NCBI GenBank assembly: GCA_049647585.1
Contig: JBARXY010000004.1
Location: forward strand, 62,001-126,000
Length of the DNA stretch: 64,000 nt
Source of the DNA: JAGQSZ01 sp049647585
GTDB lineage: Bacteria > Actinomycetota > Acidimicrobiia > Acidimicrobiales > Microtrichaceae
Direction of reading: 5' to 3'
This document shows, one piece after another, positions 49,148-57,958 of the stretch. Below the pieces are notes generated by a model, which was not told where the DNA came from, did no database searches, and was given only the letters and a program-made list of their open reading frames with translations. A program made the position numbers and the translations under genes. Position 1 is the stretch's first letter; each line of letters starts with the position of its first letter.

Positions 49148-50359
49148 ATGGCTGAGCTGGGATTGGGAGCAGGGCCAGGTGGGATCGACTCGATTGGGTC
49201 AATTTCAGGCAGCGCTGGCGCTCATCTGAATGACGTCGATGAGTTGCTCCACGACTTCCTCGGCGAACTCGTCGCCCTGTTGAACGCCGACACCGCAGCG
49301 GTACTCCTTCTCGACAAAGCCGGAACTCACGTCGTTCCCCGGGCCACCTACGGGATCGAGGAGGAGGTGCGCCAAGGTGTCCGAATCCCGCTCGGAATTG
49401 GATTCGCAGGTCGCATTGCATCAGAGCGTCAGCCGGTCATTCTCAATCGGGTGGATTCCACAACCGTGTCGAATCCAATCCTGTGGCAGAAGGGGATCAA
49501 GCGAATCCTGGGCGTCCCGCTCGAGGGAGGATCGCGCCTTCTCGGCGTTCTCCATATAGGACGCACAGGTGAGGAGAGTTTCACCGAGCAGGACACCGCG
49601 CTGCTGGAATTCGTGGCGGCTCGTGCCGCTGCAGCGATCCAAGCTCGCCAGCTTGAGGTCGAGCGGTCAGCCGGAAAGATCCTGCAGCGCAGCCTGCTAC
49701 CTGCAAACCTCCCGGACTGTGTCGGGATGGAGTTCGCGACGCGTTACCTTCCCGCTGAACTCGGTGGAGTAGGTGGTGACTGGTATGACACATTCATTCA
49801 CCCTGACGGTGACCTCTGGGTCATGGTCGGCGACGTGGCGGGTCACGGACTCGAAGCTGCCGTCAGCATGGGCCGACTTCGTTCCGCCCTTCGTGCCTAC
49901 GCATTAGAAGGTCACCCGCCCGAAGAAGTGCTGGCCCTGGGCGACCGCAAGCTCCAGTTCTTCGACAACGGACAGATGGCCACTGTCTTCCTTGCCGTGC
50001 TCACTCCGCCGTTCGACGTCGCCACCGTCGCTCTCGCAGGTCATCCCCCACCGGTGATCGCCGAGCCCGGCGGATCCGCCTACTTTATCGACGCACCGGT
50101 GAGCCCTCCTCTGGGCACAACGGACCTGACACCGAGGTCCGCCGTCATCGAGATGCCACTTGGGGCAGTCCTACTTGCCTATACCGACGGCTTGGTGGAG
50201 CGGCGGGGGGAAACACTCGATGTCGGGCTCGAAAGGCTGCGAACTTGCGTGACTGCTGACGAGCCCGAAACGGTTTGTCGACAGGTGATGCAGCGTCTGA
50301 TCGGAAAGGGACCGTCGGAGGATGACATCGCAGTCCTGGCGTTCCGACGCACCGTCTGA
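49148..50359 (+). CDS. GAF-PP2C phosphatase (RsbU/SpoIIE-like)
   Basis: 403 residues. A GAF domain spans about 30-180 (LLDKAGTHVVPRATYGIEEEVRQGVRIPLGIGFAGRIASE). A SpoIIE-type PP2C domain follows (about 190-400) with GGVGGDWYDTF, metal-binding VGDVAGHGLEAAV, and PSEDDIAVLAF. It probably dephosphorylates an anti-anti-sigma factor in a partner-switching cascade. A STAS protein is encoded at 54608. ATG 49148 lies 7 nt after TACAGT, so a leaderless mRNA is likely. Confidence 0.9.
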   Translation: MAELGLGAGPGGIDSIGSISGSAGAHLNDVDELLHDFLGELVALLNADTAAVLLLDKAGTHVVPRATYGIEEEVRQGVRIPLGIGFAGRIASERQPVILNRVDSTTVSNPILWQKGIKRILGVPLEGGSRLLGVLHIGRTGEESFTEQDTALLEFVAARAAAAIQARQLEVERSAGKILQRSLLPANLPDCVGMEFATRYLPAELGGVGGDWYDTFIHPDGDLWVMVGDVAGHGLEAAVSMGRLRSALRAYALEGHPPEEVLALGDRKLQFFDNGQMATVFLAVLTPPFDVATVALAGHPPPVIAEPGGSAYFIDAPVSPPLGTTDLTPRSAVIEMPLGAVLLAYTDGLVERRGETLDVGLERLRTCVTADEPETVCRQVMQRLIGKGPSEDDIAVLAFRRTV

Positions 50360-50397
50360 CTGCCAGCTCCTGCGGAGTGTGATGCCCTTCAACCGGG

Positions 50398-50724
50398 TCA
50401 GCGCGGCGGGAACGGCGGTGTCAGAAAAGCTAGGAGGGTCACAGGTGCGTCACCCGCGTTGGAAACTCGTAGTTCGTCAGTGCCATCAAGGCGGGCCAAC
50501 GTTCCCAAGGGAAACGAGAGTTGCCCGTCGTCGGTGTCGAGAACGGCATCGCCCTCCGCGACAAAGAGCATCAGTTCCGACGGCTGATGGGTGTGCGGAG
50601 GCAAGGCCTGACCGGGCATCAACCTGATCAGACGGGCATTGCACGTCTGACCGTCTAGGAACGGGACGGCGACAAAGCGGTCCGGGTCATGGGGCGGTGC
50701 ATCTGAAAGTGAGATGAGGTCCAT
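50398..50724 (-). CDS. Cupin-domain protein
   Basis: 108 residues. RLMPGQALPPHTHQPSELMLFVAEGDAVLDTDDGQ carries the HTH...E metal-binding cupin motif. ATG 50724 was chosen because upstream in-frame sequence overlaps the lipase gene and lacks domain character. Role unknown. Confidence 0.78.
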   Translation of the reverse strand: MDLISLSDAPPHDPDRFVAVPFLDGQTCNARLIRLMPGQALPPHTHQPSELMLFVAEGDAVLDTDDGQLSFPLGTLARLDGTDELRVSNAGDAPVTLLAFLTPPFPPR

Positions 50725-50797
50725 GCACAGAGGATGGTCGCTTTGGGTGCCGCAGTCACGGACTTGTCCGCTTTGGCAGTTCCGAACGATAGAACCT

Positions 50798-52033
50798 CTA
50801 CGGACATGAGTCCGGAGCAGGTTCACCCGCGAGGCGGGCCTTCATCCATTTACTGGAGGCCTCCGCCGATGCACCGACGATGCTTCCGTGGTTTTCACCT
50901 TCCATGACGACCAGATCGGCCACCTGTCCGAGTCTGCACACCCGAGCGAAATAGTCCTCGGTCCGGTGGACGTTGACTCGTTCATCCTCCGTGCCCTGGG
51001 CAAGAAATAGCGGGGCGTCAGAGACGACTAGCCCAGGCTGGTTGAGCTTGAGCAGGCCAGCGGCGGGTTGTGTCTTGAGCGGGTCGTGCGCGTAGAACTT
51101 GTCGCCGGTAATGCCAGCGGTTGCCGCGATGATCTGGTCGAGGCATCCGGTCTCGAACACGTCCTTGACCGCCAACAGCGCCGGTCCCGCATAATCCTCG
51201 AAGCGGATTTCCGGGTGCTCACCCGAGGCGCCGTAGACCATCATCACGCCGACCACCCGGGAAACGACCTCGTCCACAGGGCCATAGGTCTTCGTCAGCT
51301 CAGTGGCCGGGGCCAAAGCGACCGTGCCGAGCAAGTCGAGTTCGGGCGCATACATCTGGGCACGCTCTCCTGCGAATATCGCGCCATGTCCACCCTGGGA
51401 GTGACCTACGGAGAACCAGGCTTTGCCTGCGTGGGCGTCAGCAAGGTTGCGGGCCGCGCGGACCGCGTCGATGACGCTATTGCCCTCGCTCGGTCCTGAC
51501 AGATAGGGGTGGATCTCACCGACCGGGCCGAGACCGATGTAGTCGGTCTGGGCGTGGACGCCCTCGATGCCCCAGTCGCCAGCCGGTTCACCGTTTCGGC
51601 TGGGCGCGCACTGTGAGGCCACCCCAACAGTTCCGTTTGCCTGGGATGTCACGGTCCATCCACCCTCGGGAGGCTCGGCCGTTGGGTATGTGACGATTCC
51701 CGTCACCGCCCGGTCCTTATCCTGCGCGTCGCGGGAGTGGTACATCACTCGAACCGTGTGCTGACCGGCCTGCTCGCCCAGATCCTGGATTCGGATCAGT
51801 TCGCCCGGTTCGCCGTGGGGCAGAGGGTCCGGGGCCACGTAGAAGTCCTCGTCGATACCCGTGAACTGCTCGGGCTCTTTGACGGTGGATGTCGTCTCCA
51901 GTCGGCTGGAGGTGGTCGATCCGCCGTCCGCTGCACCCTCCTTCGGACTCGTGCACGAAGTCAGGGCGAGGACTGTGGACAGCATCACGACAACAAGTGC
52001 TGCGCTTCGAGGTTGGGTCACGGTCCGTGACAC
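50798..52033 (-). CDS. Secreted lipase-like lipoprotein (LIP family)
   Basis: 411 residues. Signal sequence ends in lipobox LTSC, then a Ser/Thr linker. The catalytic serine lies in VGHSQGGHGAIFAG near residue 212. The order YHSRDAQDKDRAVTGIVTYP...DYIGLG...NSVIDAVRAARNLADA matches secretory lipases/LIP-type enzymes, with the acid in FLAQGTEDERVN and His in EGENHGSIVG. It would hydrolyse acyl esters outside the cell. GTG 52033 chosen. GTG 52021 is an option. Confidence 0.85.
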   Translation of the reverse strand: MSRTVTQPRSAALVVVMLSTVLALTSCTSPKEGAADGGSTTSSRLETTSTVKEPEQFTGIDEDFYVAPDPLPHGEPGELIRIQDLGEQAGQHTVRVMYHSRDAQDKDRAVTGIVTYPTAEPPEGGWTVTSQANGTVGVASQCAPSRNGEPAGDWGIEGVHAQTDYIGLGPVGEIHPYLSGPSEGNSVIDAVRAARNLADAHAGKAWFSVGHSQGGHGAIFAGERAQMYAPELDLLGTVALAPATELTKTYGPVDEVVSRVVGVMMVYGASGEHPEIRFEDYAGPALLAVKDVFETGCLDQIIAATAGITGDKFYAHDPLKTQPAAGLLKLNQPGLVVSDAPLFLAQGTEDERVNVHRTEDYFARVCRLGQVADLVVMEGENHGSIVGASAEASSKWMKARLAGEPAPDSCP

Positions 52034-52047
52034 TAGCGAGCGAGTGA

Positions 52048-52221
52048 TCGCCGGCCGACGACCAGGCGATAGACCCTGCGGGTAAGCGGGCCGTCGGATT
52101 CAAGCTCTCTGATGGGATGGAGATCCCCGAGGAGCTCTCGTCGTTCAAGTTCGCAAGGCAGAAGTCCAAGCTCGCCGGAACGATCCGCGGCTCGTACTTC
52201 GTGATCAAGGGCGAGTACTAG
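52048..52221 (+). pseudogene. Orphan open frame, possible gene remnant
   Basis: A 57-codon stop-to-stop frame on the plus strand has a plausible composition (GKRAVGFKLSDGMEIPEEL, then SSFKFARQKSKLAGTI, GSYFVIKGEY) but no proper start except an internal ATG at 52117, and no ribosome-binding site. I do not recognise it. It may be the 3' end of a decayed gene. Confidence 0.3.
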
Positions 52222-52258
52222 CCAGCGAGTACTGACCAGCGAACTCACGCCGGCCAGG

Positions 52259-52939
52259 TCAGGCGCGGCCGATGACCGCCCCCAGACGTCCGATGGCTTG
52301 TTGAGTTCGGGTCCCCCACCAGAAAAGATCCTTGCCGTCGATGATGGTTGCTGGAGCAACGGTGTCTAATTCCGGCAGGTGCCGCTCGGAGAATGCGTAC
52401 GGCTCGGTCGGGGCCAGAACGAGGTCGGGGCGTTCATCGCGGATGGCGTCCAGGTCGGTTTCGGGATAGGGACCTTGGCCCGACGGGACCACTGCCACAC
52501 CCAGTAATCCGAGAAGGTCGGCTCCATAGGTCGGGGTCCCGAGCGCCATCCACGGCCTACGCCAGATAGGCACGAACGCCCTCAGGTCGAGGGCCCGGGT
52601 GTCGACCTCTTGGGGTATCGGTTCCCAGCGTTCGGCTGCACCGACGCGCTCGGCAAGCTCAGGCATCTGGGAGTTGAGGTCGGCGATGCTCCTGATCGCC
52701 AATACGTGGACGTTCAGCCCAGCCTGGATCAGGGCGTCGTGGTCCTCGCGACGGTTCTCCTCGCGGTCCACGACAACGAGGTCCGGTCGAAGCTCGCGGA
52801 TCTTGTCGACGTCGGGGTTCTTGGTACCACCAACGGTCTCAAGGTCGGGTTGTTCACAGAACCTGGTTACTGCGATCGGATCGACGCCCCAGGCGCGCAA
52901 GGTCTCGGACGCCGAGGGGACAAGGCTGACTATGCGCAT
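52259..52939 (-). CDS. Cytoplasmic helical-backbone metal receptor-like protein (BtuF fold)
   Basis: 226 residues: RIVSLVPSASETLRAWGVDPIAVTRFCEQP, VGGTKNPDVDKIRELRPDLVVVDREENRREDHDAL. It is the fold of vitamin B12/iron-siderophore binding proteins but has no signal peptide, so it is cytoplasmic. Stand-alone copies of this type are common and uncharacterised. AAAGGTGA precedes the ATG. Confidence 0.87.
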   Translation of the reverse strand: MRIVSLVPSASETLRAWGVDPIAVTRFCEQPDLETVGGTKNPDVDKIRELRPDLVVVDREENRREDHDALIQAGLNVHVLAIRSIADLNSQMPELAERVGAAERWEPIPQEVDTRALDLRAFVPIWRRPWMALGTPTYGADLLGLLGVAVVPSGQGPYPETDLDAIRDERPDLVLAPTEPYAFSERHLPELDTVAPATIIDGKDLFWWGTRTQQAIGRLGAVIGRA

Positions 52940-53178
52940 CGATCGTCACCTTTGATCAGCGGCCGTTCGCTACCTTAAGACCAAACCGAGTTGGCGGCTG
53001 CGGTCCCAACGATCGCGTCGTGGCGGCTGACAGCAGTTCCGGGTTCGATCAGCCAGACCGATGTGAACTCTCTGCTCGGGTCGAGCGACCATGTTCTTGG
53101 GTGGGGCTAGAGTCGCCGGATGCACCCGACCTGCAGGACACCGATGCGTAAGCTCGCGCACCTTTCGATCGATTCCAT

Positions 53179-54237
53179 ATGACTTCGCGTGCGGCGGTCC
53201 TCCGTGGCCGTTGCACATCATCCAGACAACATCTGTCGAACGCGATCGTCCTGCTTGTTGTGGTCATGATCGTCGTCGCCTGCGCAGGGTCCGGCACGGA
53301 CAAGGGCACTTCCGAGGATTCGAAGAGTCCAGCAAGGTCCAACAGCAATTCTGCTGAAGGTGACGGCCGTTCAAAGGCGTCTTCGCACTCGACCCATGCA
53401 GGTGCACCCGAGCCGGGTGCGTGCATCGAACCCATGACGGCGTTCATGTCGAGTGGACACCTGATGCCGACCCTTGTGTCTTGCGACATTCCCCACGGAG
53501 GGGAAGTCGTCGCGGTTTACGATGCCCCTGACGGCATGGATGAATATCCGGCTGCAACTCGGGAACTGAAGGGCCTCGATGTCGCCCTCAAGTCCTGCAT
53601 TGGCGACGGCGAGGTCGAGGGAGCTTTCGGAAGGTTCGCTGGGGATAACCGCCTGAAAGTGACACAGCCGAGCGGTGGCGCAGGCCAGCCAGCGGAGGCT
53701 TGGCTTGTATCAAGTCTGCAAGGCGGCCTCTTGGTCCCGAGCCCTTCGCAGTGGGATGCGGGCGAACGCTGGGTTGTTTGCGCTGCCATCCTCCAACACA
53801 GCGACGAGGTCCTGAGCCAGTACAACGGTTCTGCGCAGGGAATCCTCAGGCCCGGCGAGTTGGCAGCGGAGTTTGCGTGGTGCAAGCGGCAGTTGGATCG
53901 CAACGACAGCCGCGCCTTCGTCATCGTGTCCTGTGATCAACCGCACTCACACGAGCAGGTGGCAAGCTTCTCTGTCGGCTCGGCCGAGGACCCATATCCG
54001 GGTGAGGAGAGCCTGGGCTCACTTGCAGGATCTGTCTGCCCGAACTTGATCTCGACGGCAACCGGCGGTCGGTCTGACGACGCCGCCGACCAATTTGAGC
54101 TTTCTTGGACTTATCCAATTGAGTCGTCTTGGTTGGACGGCGACCGAACTGCACGCTGTTACATCGTGGGCGTCAACGGGGAAAGCAGCGGGACGGTCGG
54201 CTCTGGGACCGCAAAATTCGCGACGAAGGGCTCCTAG
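53179..54237 (+). CDS. Lipoprotein with two Septum_form-like segments
   Basis: 352 residues. Signal sequence with VVAC lipobox near residue 35, then a Ser/Lys-rich linker. Two Cys-rich segments follow: GACIEPMTAFMSSGHLMPTLVSCDIPHGGEVVAVY and FAWCKRQLDRNDSRAFVIVSCDQPHSHEQVASF, both matching the Septum_form domain pattern C...SC..PH..E. It is a longer relative of the protein at 19369. Function unknown. The 5' region lacks a clear ribosome-binding site. Confidence 0.78.
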   Translation: MTSRAAVLRGRCTSSRQHLSNAIVLLVVVMIVVACAGSGTDKGTSEDSKSPARSNSNSAEGDGRSKASSHSTHAGAPEPGACIEPMTAFMSSGHLMPTLVSCDIPHGGEVVAVYDAPDGMDEYPAATRELKGLDVALKSCIGDGEVEGAFGRFAGDNRLKVTQPSGGAGQPAEAWLVSSLQGGLLVPSPSQWDAGERWVVCAAILQHSDEVLSQYNGSAQGILRPGELAAEFAWCKRQLDRNDSRAFVIVSCDQPHSHEQVASFSVGSAEDPYPGEESLGSLAGSVCPNLISTATGGRSDDAADQFELSWTYPIESSWLDGDRTARCYIVGVNGESSGTVGSGTAKFATKGS

Positions 54238-54607
54238 AAAGAGGTGCGGCCGGCTCACCCGGCAGGTTGCTCGCCTGTGAGAACCAGGAGGCGAGCTTAT
54301 CCTCGTCCACCTCATCTGCACCGGGCCGTTGCCTCCTTGGGGATCTGAGGGTTACCACCCGCCAGAAGCCTCGGTTGGGCATTGTCCTTGGCTTGGGTTC
54401 CCATAATGCTGTCCGCCTCTTCTTTCATCGCGGTCACGATCGAGCCGGGGTCGGGTTCGGCCCTACCCATGGCGCCCCGTTGTCATGGTACGAAACGGAC
54501 GCTGAAAATTCGCGTGCTTCCCAGACAAGGCTGTTGACCTTGAATCGCTCTGATGGAAAACTTGTGACGGGTCGAAACCAGCGGCTCGAGCGGCTTGGAA
54601 CGATGAA
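54238..54607. other. 370-bp intergenic region with a decayed gene
   Basis: Between the lipoprotein (plus) and the STAS gene (plus). The middle holds a broken DUF1801-like fragment on the minus strand (54312-54428). Otherwise I see only a weak GC hairpin at the beginning (GCCGG / CCGGC, 54250-54264). Confidence 0.5.
54312..54428 (-). pseudogene. Broken DUF1801-like gene fragment
   Basis: A 38-codon minus-strand frame starts MKEEADSIMGTQAK and contains PRLLAGGNPQIPK, which resembles the N-terminus of DUF1801 proteins (typically PRLLxGGNPQIPKGDGDAPVQ). After PK the frame breaks to EATARCR and stops. Reading the +1 frame from there gives GGNGPVQ, which fits the family continuation. No later part of the domain is found. 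This looks like decay by frameshift and deletion. Confidence 0.45.
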
Positions 54608-54958
54608 ATGGATGTGACTTCCGGTGACAGCGCTGGAGCGTGGCTCCGCATCGATGGGGGCGACCCGGAGTGGGTCGTAAGGGGCGAGATCGACTATCAC
54701 ACGTCGGGCGTGCTCGGACGAGGCCTTCGCTATGCGGCCATGCGACCCGGCCCAATTGTTCTGGACATGTCGGGGGTCTCGTTCACCGACTCGAGCGCCG
54801 TTAGGGAGCTTCTGCGTCTTCGCCAAGCAGGTTACGACGTAGTAATAAATCGGCCTTCGAAATCGGTGCAGCGCATTCTCGACCTGACCAATTTGGGCCA
54901 TGTCTTCATTCCTCAGACCTCCGTGCAGCACTCACTGGTGCGATCGGCAAACACGTGA
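54608..54958 (+). CDS. STAS-domain anti-anti-sigma factor-like protein
   Basis: 116 residues. The STAS core VLDMSGVSFTDSSAVRELLRL contains the DSS phosphoacceptor serine (about residues 60-62). Probably an anti-sigma factor antagonist in a partner-switching system with the RsbU-like phosphatase at 49148. No RsbW-like kinase is adjacent. The start ATG has weak upstream GGAAC. Confidence 0.88.
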   Translation: MDVTSGDSAGAWLRIDGGDPEWVVRGEIDYHTSGVLGRGLRYAAMRPGPIVLDMSGVSFTDSSAVRELLRLRQAGYDVVINRPSKSVQRILDLTNLGHVFIPQTSVQHSLVRSANT

Positions 54959-54972
54959 GTCCACTACGTGGG

Positions 54973-55725
54973 TCAGGTCGCCTCATCATCCTCTGACGGA
55001 TTCTCAATCGTCGACAGGATGGTCCGTGCCACCTCATCTGCGCTGCGACCTTCGTCTTGGGACGCTTGGTCCATCAGCGACTGAGCCTGCTCCATGCTGC
55101 AGTGGTACAGCGCGGCCAACATGCCTTGTGCCTGCCCAATTCTGGTGCGACGATCGCCCTCCTGCTGGAGCTCATCAGCCAGTTGTCCAGCCTCACCGAG
55201 CAACGACGAGCGCTGCAGGGCAAGTGCCACCTGGGCGGCGACGACGCGGCCGGCGACGCTCGGATCGTCCGTGAAGCCACCGCGGGCTCGGGAATAGAGA
55301 TTGACTGACGCCTCGGCGCCCTCCAACAAGACCGGCACGGACACCACCGCGGTGAACTCCGCCACGTGCGCAGCGCTCGCGAGGTGGGGATATCGTTCAT
55401 CGCTGGGCACGAATTCGACCGAAACCACTTCACCGGTTCGTGCGGAGTCCAAACACGGACCTTGGTCATACTCGTACTGCACCAGATCCATCTGGACAAC
55501 GACTCGGTCGGTGGCGGCGGCGGTCGTTGGTCGTCCCTCCACGATCACGCTCACCGTGCACGCGTCGCAGCCATCGATCGTGTTGACCGCCAACTCCGCT
55601 GCAGCCTGCAGGTCAGCCGCTAGTGACCGGTCCGTCACCAGTAGCTCGGCAATTCGGTACAGCGAACGGGCGAGCCCGTCGGCAGGGTCGCCGGGCTGTC
55701 CCTGGTCGGAGGGAGCCGGCATCAT
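54973..55725 (-). CDS. GAF-ANTAR domain protein
   Basis: 250 residues. The GAF-like domain (about 15-175) includes TIDGCDACTVSVIVEG and QYEYDQGPCLDSARTGEVVSVEFV. The C-terminal ANTAR RNA-binding domain (about 185-245) has ELQQEGDRRTRIGQAQGMLAALYHCSMEQAQSLM. Such proteins are antiterminators that bind twin hexaloop RNA. ATG 55725 overlaps the preceding ANTAR gene stop (ATGA). Confidence 0.9.
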   Translation of the reverse strand: MMPAPSDQGQPGDPADGLARSLYRIAELLVTDRSLAADLQAAAELAVNTIDGCDACTVSVIVEGRPTTAAATDRVVVQMDLVQYEYDQGPCLDSARTGEVVSVEFVPSDERYPHLASAAHVAEFTAVVSVPVLLEGAEASVNLYSRARGGFTDDPSVAGRVVAAQVALALQRSSLLGEAGQLADELQQEGDRRTRIGQAQGMLAALYHCSMEQAQSLMDQASQDEGRSADEVARTILSTIENPSEDDEAT

Positions 55726-56462
55726 CGCTCCTGTGGGGCGGACTCTTCGTTGGGAATCTGGCCCGTCCAGACGATCTGTTCCGCGAGCGCCGTCACCTTG
55801 ATGTTGCGCTTCTGGGAAACGCGCCGGATCCGATCGAAGGCGTCGTCGCTCGAGATGCCGTGCTCTCGCATCAGGATGCCTTTCGCCTGCCCTATCAGGT
55901 CGCGACTGTCGAGCGCTTTCGTCAGGTTGTCCGCCAAGTGCTTCGCCCGCCAGTAAACCTGTGCATTGGTCACCGCGATTGACGCCTGGACGGCGAACAT
56001 GTGGGCCACCTCGACTGTTTCATCGCTGAAGGCCGCCTCGTGGTCGGCGTAGAGGTTCAGGGCGCCGACCGGATCCGACTTCAGGCGTAGAGGCAACGAG
56101 AGCGAACTGCGGATGCCGAGCTCCTCAGCGCGCCGGACGAACGTCGGCCAGCGGGCCAATTCGTCGCTGACACGCTCCACATAGATGGTCCGGTCGGTCC
56201 GGAACGCCTCCAAGCACGGGCCAAGATCGTCCTCGTACTGCGCGTCATCGAGGGCGGGGGCTGGGTCGCCGCTGAATGCCACGGTTGTGCCGGAATCACC
56301 CGCACGCAGTGTGAGTCCGACGCCCTTGGTTCCCGGCACTGCGTATCGGGCGATGTCGGCACATCGACGGAGCGAGTCGGTCAGATTTTCCTCGGTCCCG
56401 ACCAACTGGTGCAATGCGATCAGCATATCGGGATAGGTGATTTCGCCTTCGAAGTTGGACAT
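55722..56462 (-). CDS. GAF-ANTAR domain protein
   Basis: 246 residues. GAF domain with QYEDDLGPCLEAFRTDRTIYVERV, SSLSLPLRLKSDPVGALNLYADHEAAFSDETVEVAHMFAVQASIAV. ANTAR domain ALDSRDLIGQAKGILMREHGISSDDAFDRIRRVSQ. It is the upstream gene of a tandem pair. AGAGG precedes the ATG. A parallel pair suggests they sense different signals but act on shared RNA targets, which is unproven. Confidence 0.92.
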   Translation of the reverse strand: MSNFEGEITYPDMLIALHQLVGTEENLTDSLRRCADIARYAVPGTKGVGLTLRAGDSGTTVAFSGDPAPALDDAQYEDDLGPCLEAFRTDRTIYVERVSDELARWPTFVRRAEELGIRSSLSLPLRLKSDPVGALNLYADHEAAFSDETVEVAHMFAVQASIAVTNAQVYWRAKHLADNLTKALDSRDLIGQAKGILMREHGISSDDAFDRIRRVSQKRNIKVTALAEQIVWTGQIPNEESAPQER

Positions 56463-56609
56463 AGGTTCCTCTCGTCTGACGGGGAGTCACCGATCCCTAG
56501 GTCTGAAGGACGAGTGGCTGAGGCAGCAACTGAATCTGTGAAAACTGTACTCCTCACCAATCGGGCGGGGGACTAGTTCCGCATCAGTTTAAAGAACGTG
56601 TCGGCCCCG

Positions 56610-56984
56610 TCACGGTATGGCGAAACCACCGACGGCGACGGTCAGTTCTCCTGAATCCGGGTCGTCTGCGAAGACGAATACCAGTTCCTCTTCATCGTCC
56701 GACGCCAGGAAGTCGATCGTTTGATCCGCCTCTGTGACCTCGCCGTCAACATCGAGTGATGCGTTCACCTGTACGTTTGCCGCGGTCCCTCCTCCGTCAT
56801 TCGAAACCGTGACAGACACATGGAAATCGTCGCCAACCTTCGCTACTCCATCGACATTGGTCACCGGTGCGGGTGGACCATCTTCGTTGGGTAGCTGGAG
56901 CAGGATCAGCCCGACGACGACCGCTACCACCGCGATGCACGCAGCGAGGGTCACGTATTCGGCACGGGTACGTTCGGATTTCAC
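56610..56984 (-). CDS. TIGR02588-family small membrane protein
   Basis: 124 residues. One N-terminal membrane helix (VTLAACIAVVAVVVGLILLQL) and an extracytoplasmic beta domain (VGDDFHVSVTVSNDGGGTAANVQVNASL) with a CARDB-like look. GTG 56984 overlaps the TIGR02587 stop (GTGA). TIGR02587 and TIGR02588 proteins are known partners in other bacteria. No function is known. Confidence 0.82.
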   Translation of the reverse strand: MKSERTRAEYVTLAACIAVVAVVVGLILLQLPNEDGPPAPVTNVDGVAKVGDDFHVSVTVSNDGGGTAANVQVNASLDVDGEVTEADQTIDFLASDDEEELVFVFADDPDSGELTVAVGGFAIP

Positions 56985-57895
56985 AGCGCCAACCTTCCTG
57001 CGGCCCCGCCGATCGCTGCTGGGAAGCCAAGAACCACGACCCGATCCAGCAGGTCCGACGCCGGAGACAGATCGCGCTGGAAGAGCCAGAGTAGGAGTGC
57101 TGCGACGATCAGTGATGCCACGTAGGTGACAATCGTTTCGACACCGGGACGTTGGAAAATGCCTTCCTGCTTGTGACGTTGTTCCTGCCGTGAAAATCCA
57201 GCGACGAAAACGATGGCGTAGGACGTCGCCAGCGACGCGGCGATGACGACGACGAGCCAAACGGGATCCATTGCAGATGCAAGCATTGGAATCTCATCCG
57301 TGGGGGCGATGCTGAGGCCGATGAAAATGGCTCCGAGGACGGCCGCGCCCAGGTCGGCGAGGCTCGCGTTGAGCGGCTTGGTCTTTGGCTCCGCCTCGTC
57401 CGATGAGTCGCTGTCCCCGAGTTCGCCGGAGAACTCGTCGTCGGCTTCCGACATGGCGGGGTCACCCGATAGCAGGAACCGTGCGACTCCGATTCCGAGA
57501 CAGAACGGCACCGATTCGTTGACGACCTTGCCCAGTATCGACGGAAGGGGTGATTCGATCGTGATCTCCCGCAGCATGACCAGAACCGCAGCGGTGACCA
57601 CGAGCCCAATTGCGAGTGCTTCGATTGCGTCGGCAACCGCATCTCGCAGGCGCACATCTTTGGTGCTTCTGAAACCGGCAGTGAGGTTGAGGGCAACGAG
57701 TATGACGCCGAGAAGCAGAAGGATGAGAAGCATCTGGAAGGCTTCCGTGTGCTCCCCCAACCACCAGATTTCCATCGTGTACAGAAGCGGAACACCGAAG
57801 AGAAGACCGCCCGAGACCGCGCGGATGACCTCGACGAGTTCGTCCTTCCACTGCCCCTGGTTCGCTGAACCGGTTTCCGCCACGCCGTCCTGCAC
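56981..57895 (-). CDS. TIGR02587/DUF2391-family membrane protein
   Basis: 304 residues, seven or so helices. ELVEVIRAVSGGLLFGVPLLYTMEIWWLGEH is the family N-terminus, and GFRSTKDVRLRDAVADAIEALAIG is another mark. An acidic cytoplasmic insertion (GDSDSSDEAEPKTK) sits between helices. GTG 57895 has GGGGAGG 7 nt upstream. Function unknown. Confidence 0.85.
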   Translation of the reverse strand: MQDGVAETGSANQGQWKDELVEVIRAVSGGLLFGVPLLYTMEIWWLGEHTEAFQMLLILLLLGVILVALNLTAGFRSTKDVRLRDAVADAIEALAIGLVVTAAVLVMLREITIESPLPSILGKVVNESVPFCLGIGVARFLLSGDPAMSEADDEFSGELGDSDSSDEAEPKTKPLNASLADLGAAVLGAIFIGLSIAPTDEIPMLASAMDPVWLVVVIAASLATSYAIVFVAGFSRQEQRHKQEGIFQRPGVETIVTYVASLIVAALLLWLFQRDLSPASDLLDRVVVLGFPAAIGGAAGRLAL

Positions 57896-57958
57896 GTTTG
57901 AGCCTCCCCGAAGGCTGACCTGCGGGTGACTATACGTGCCTCGCCTGTTCTGTCGTAG

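Noticed and set aside
54434..54931. 165-codon minus-strand frame over the STAS gene
   Set aside because: Shadow of the STAS gene, which has the DSS phosphoacceptor motif.
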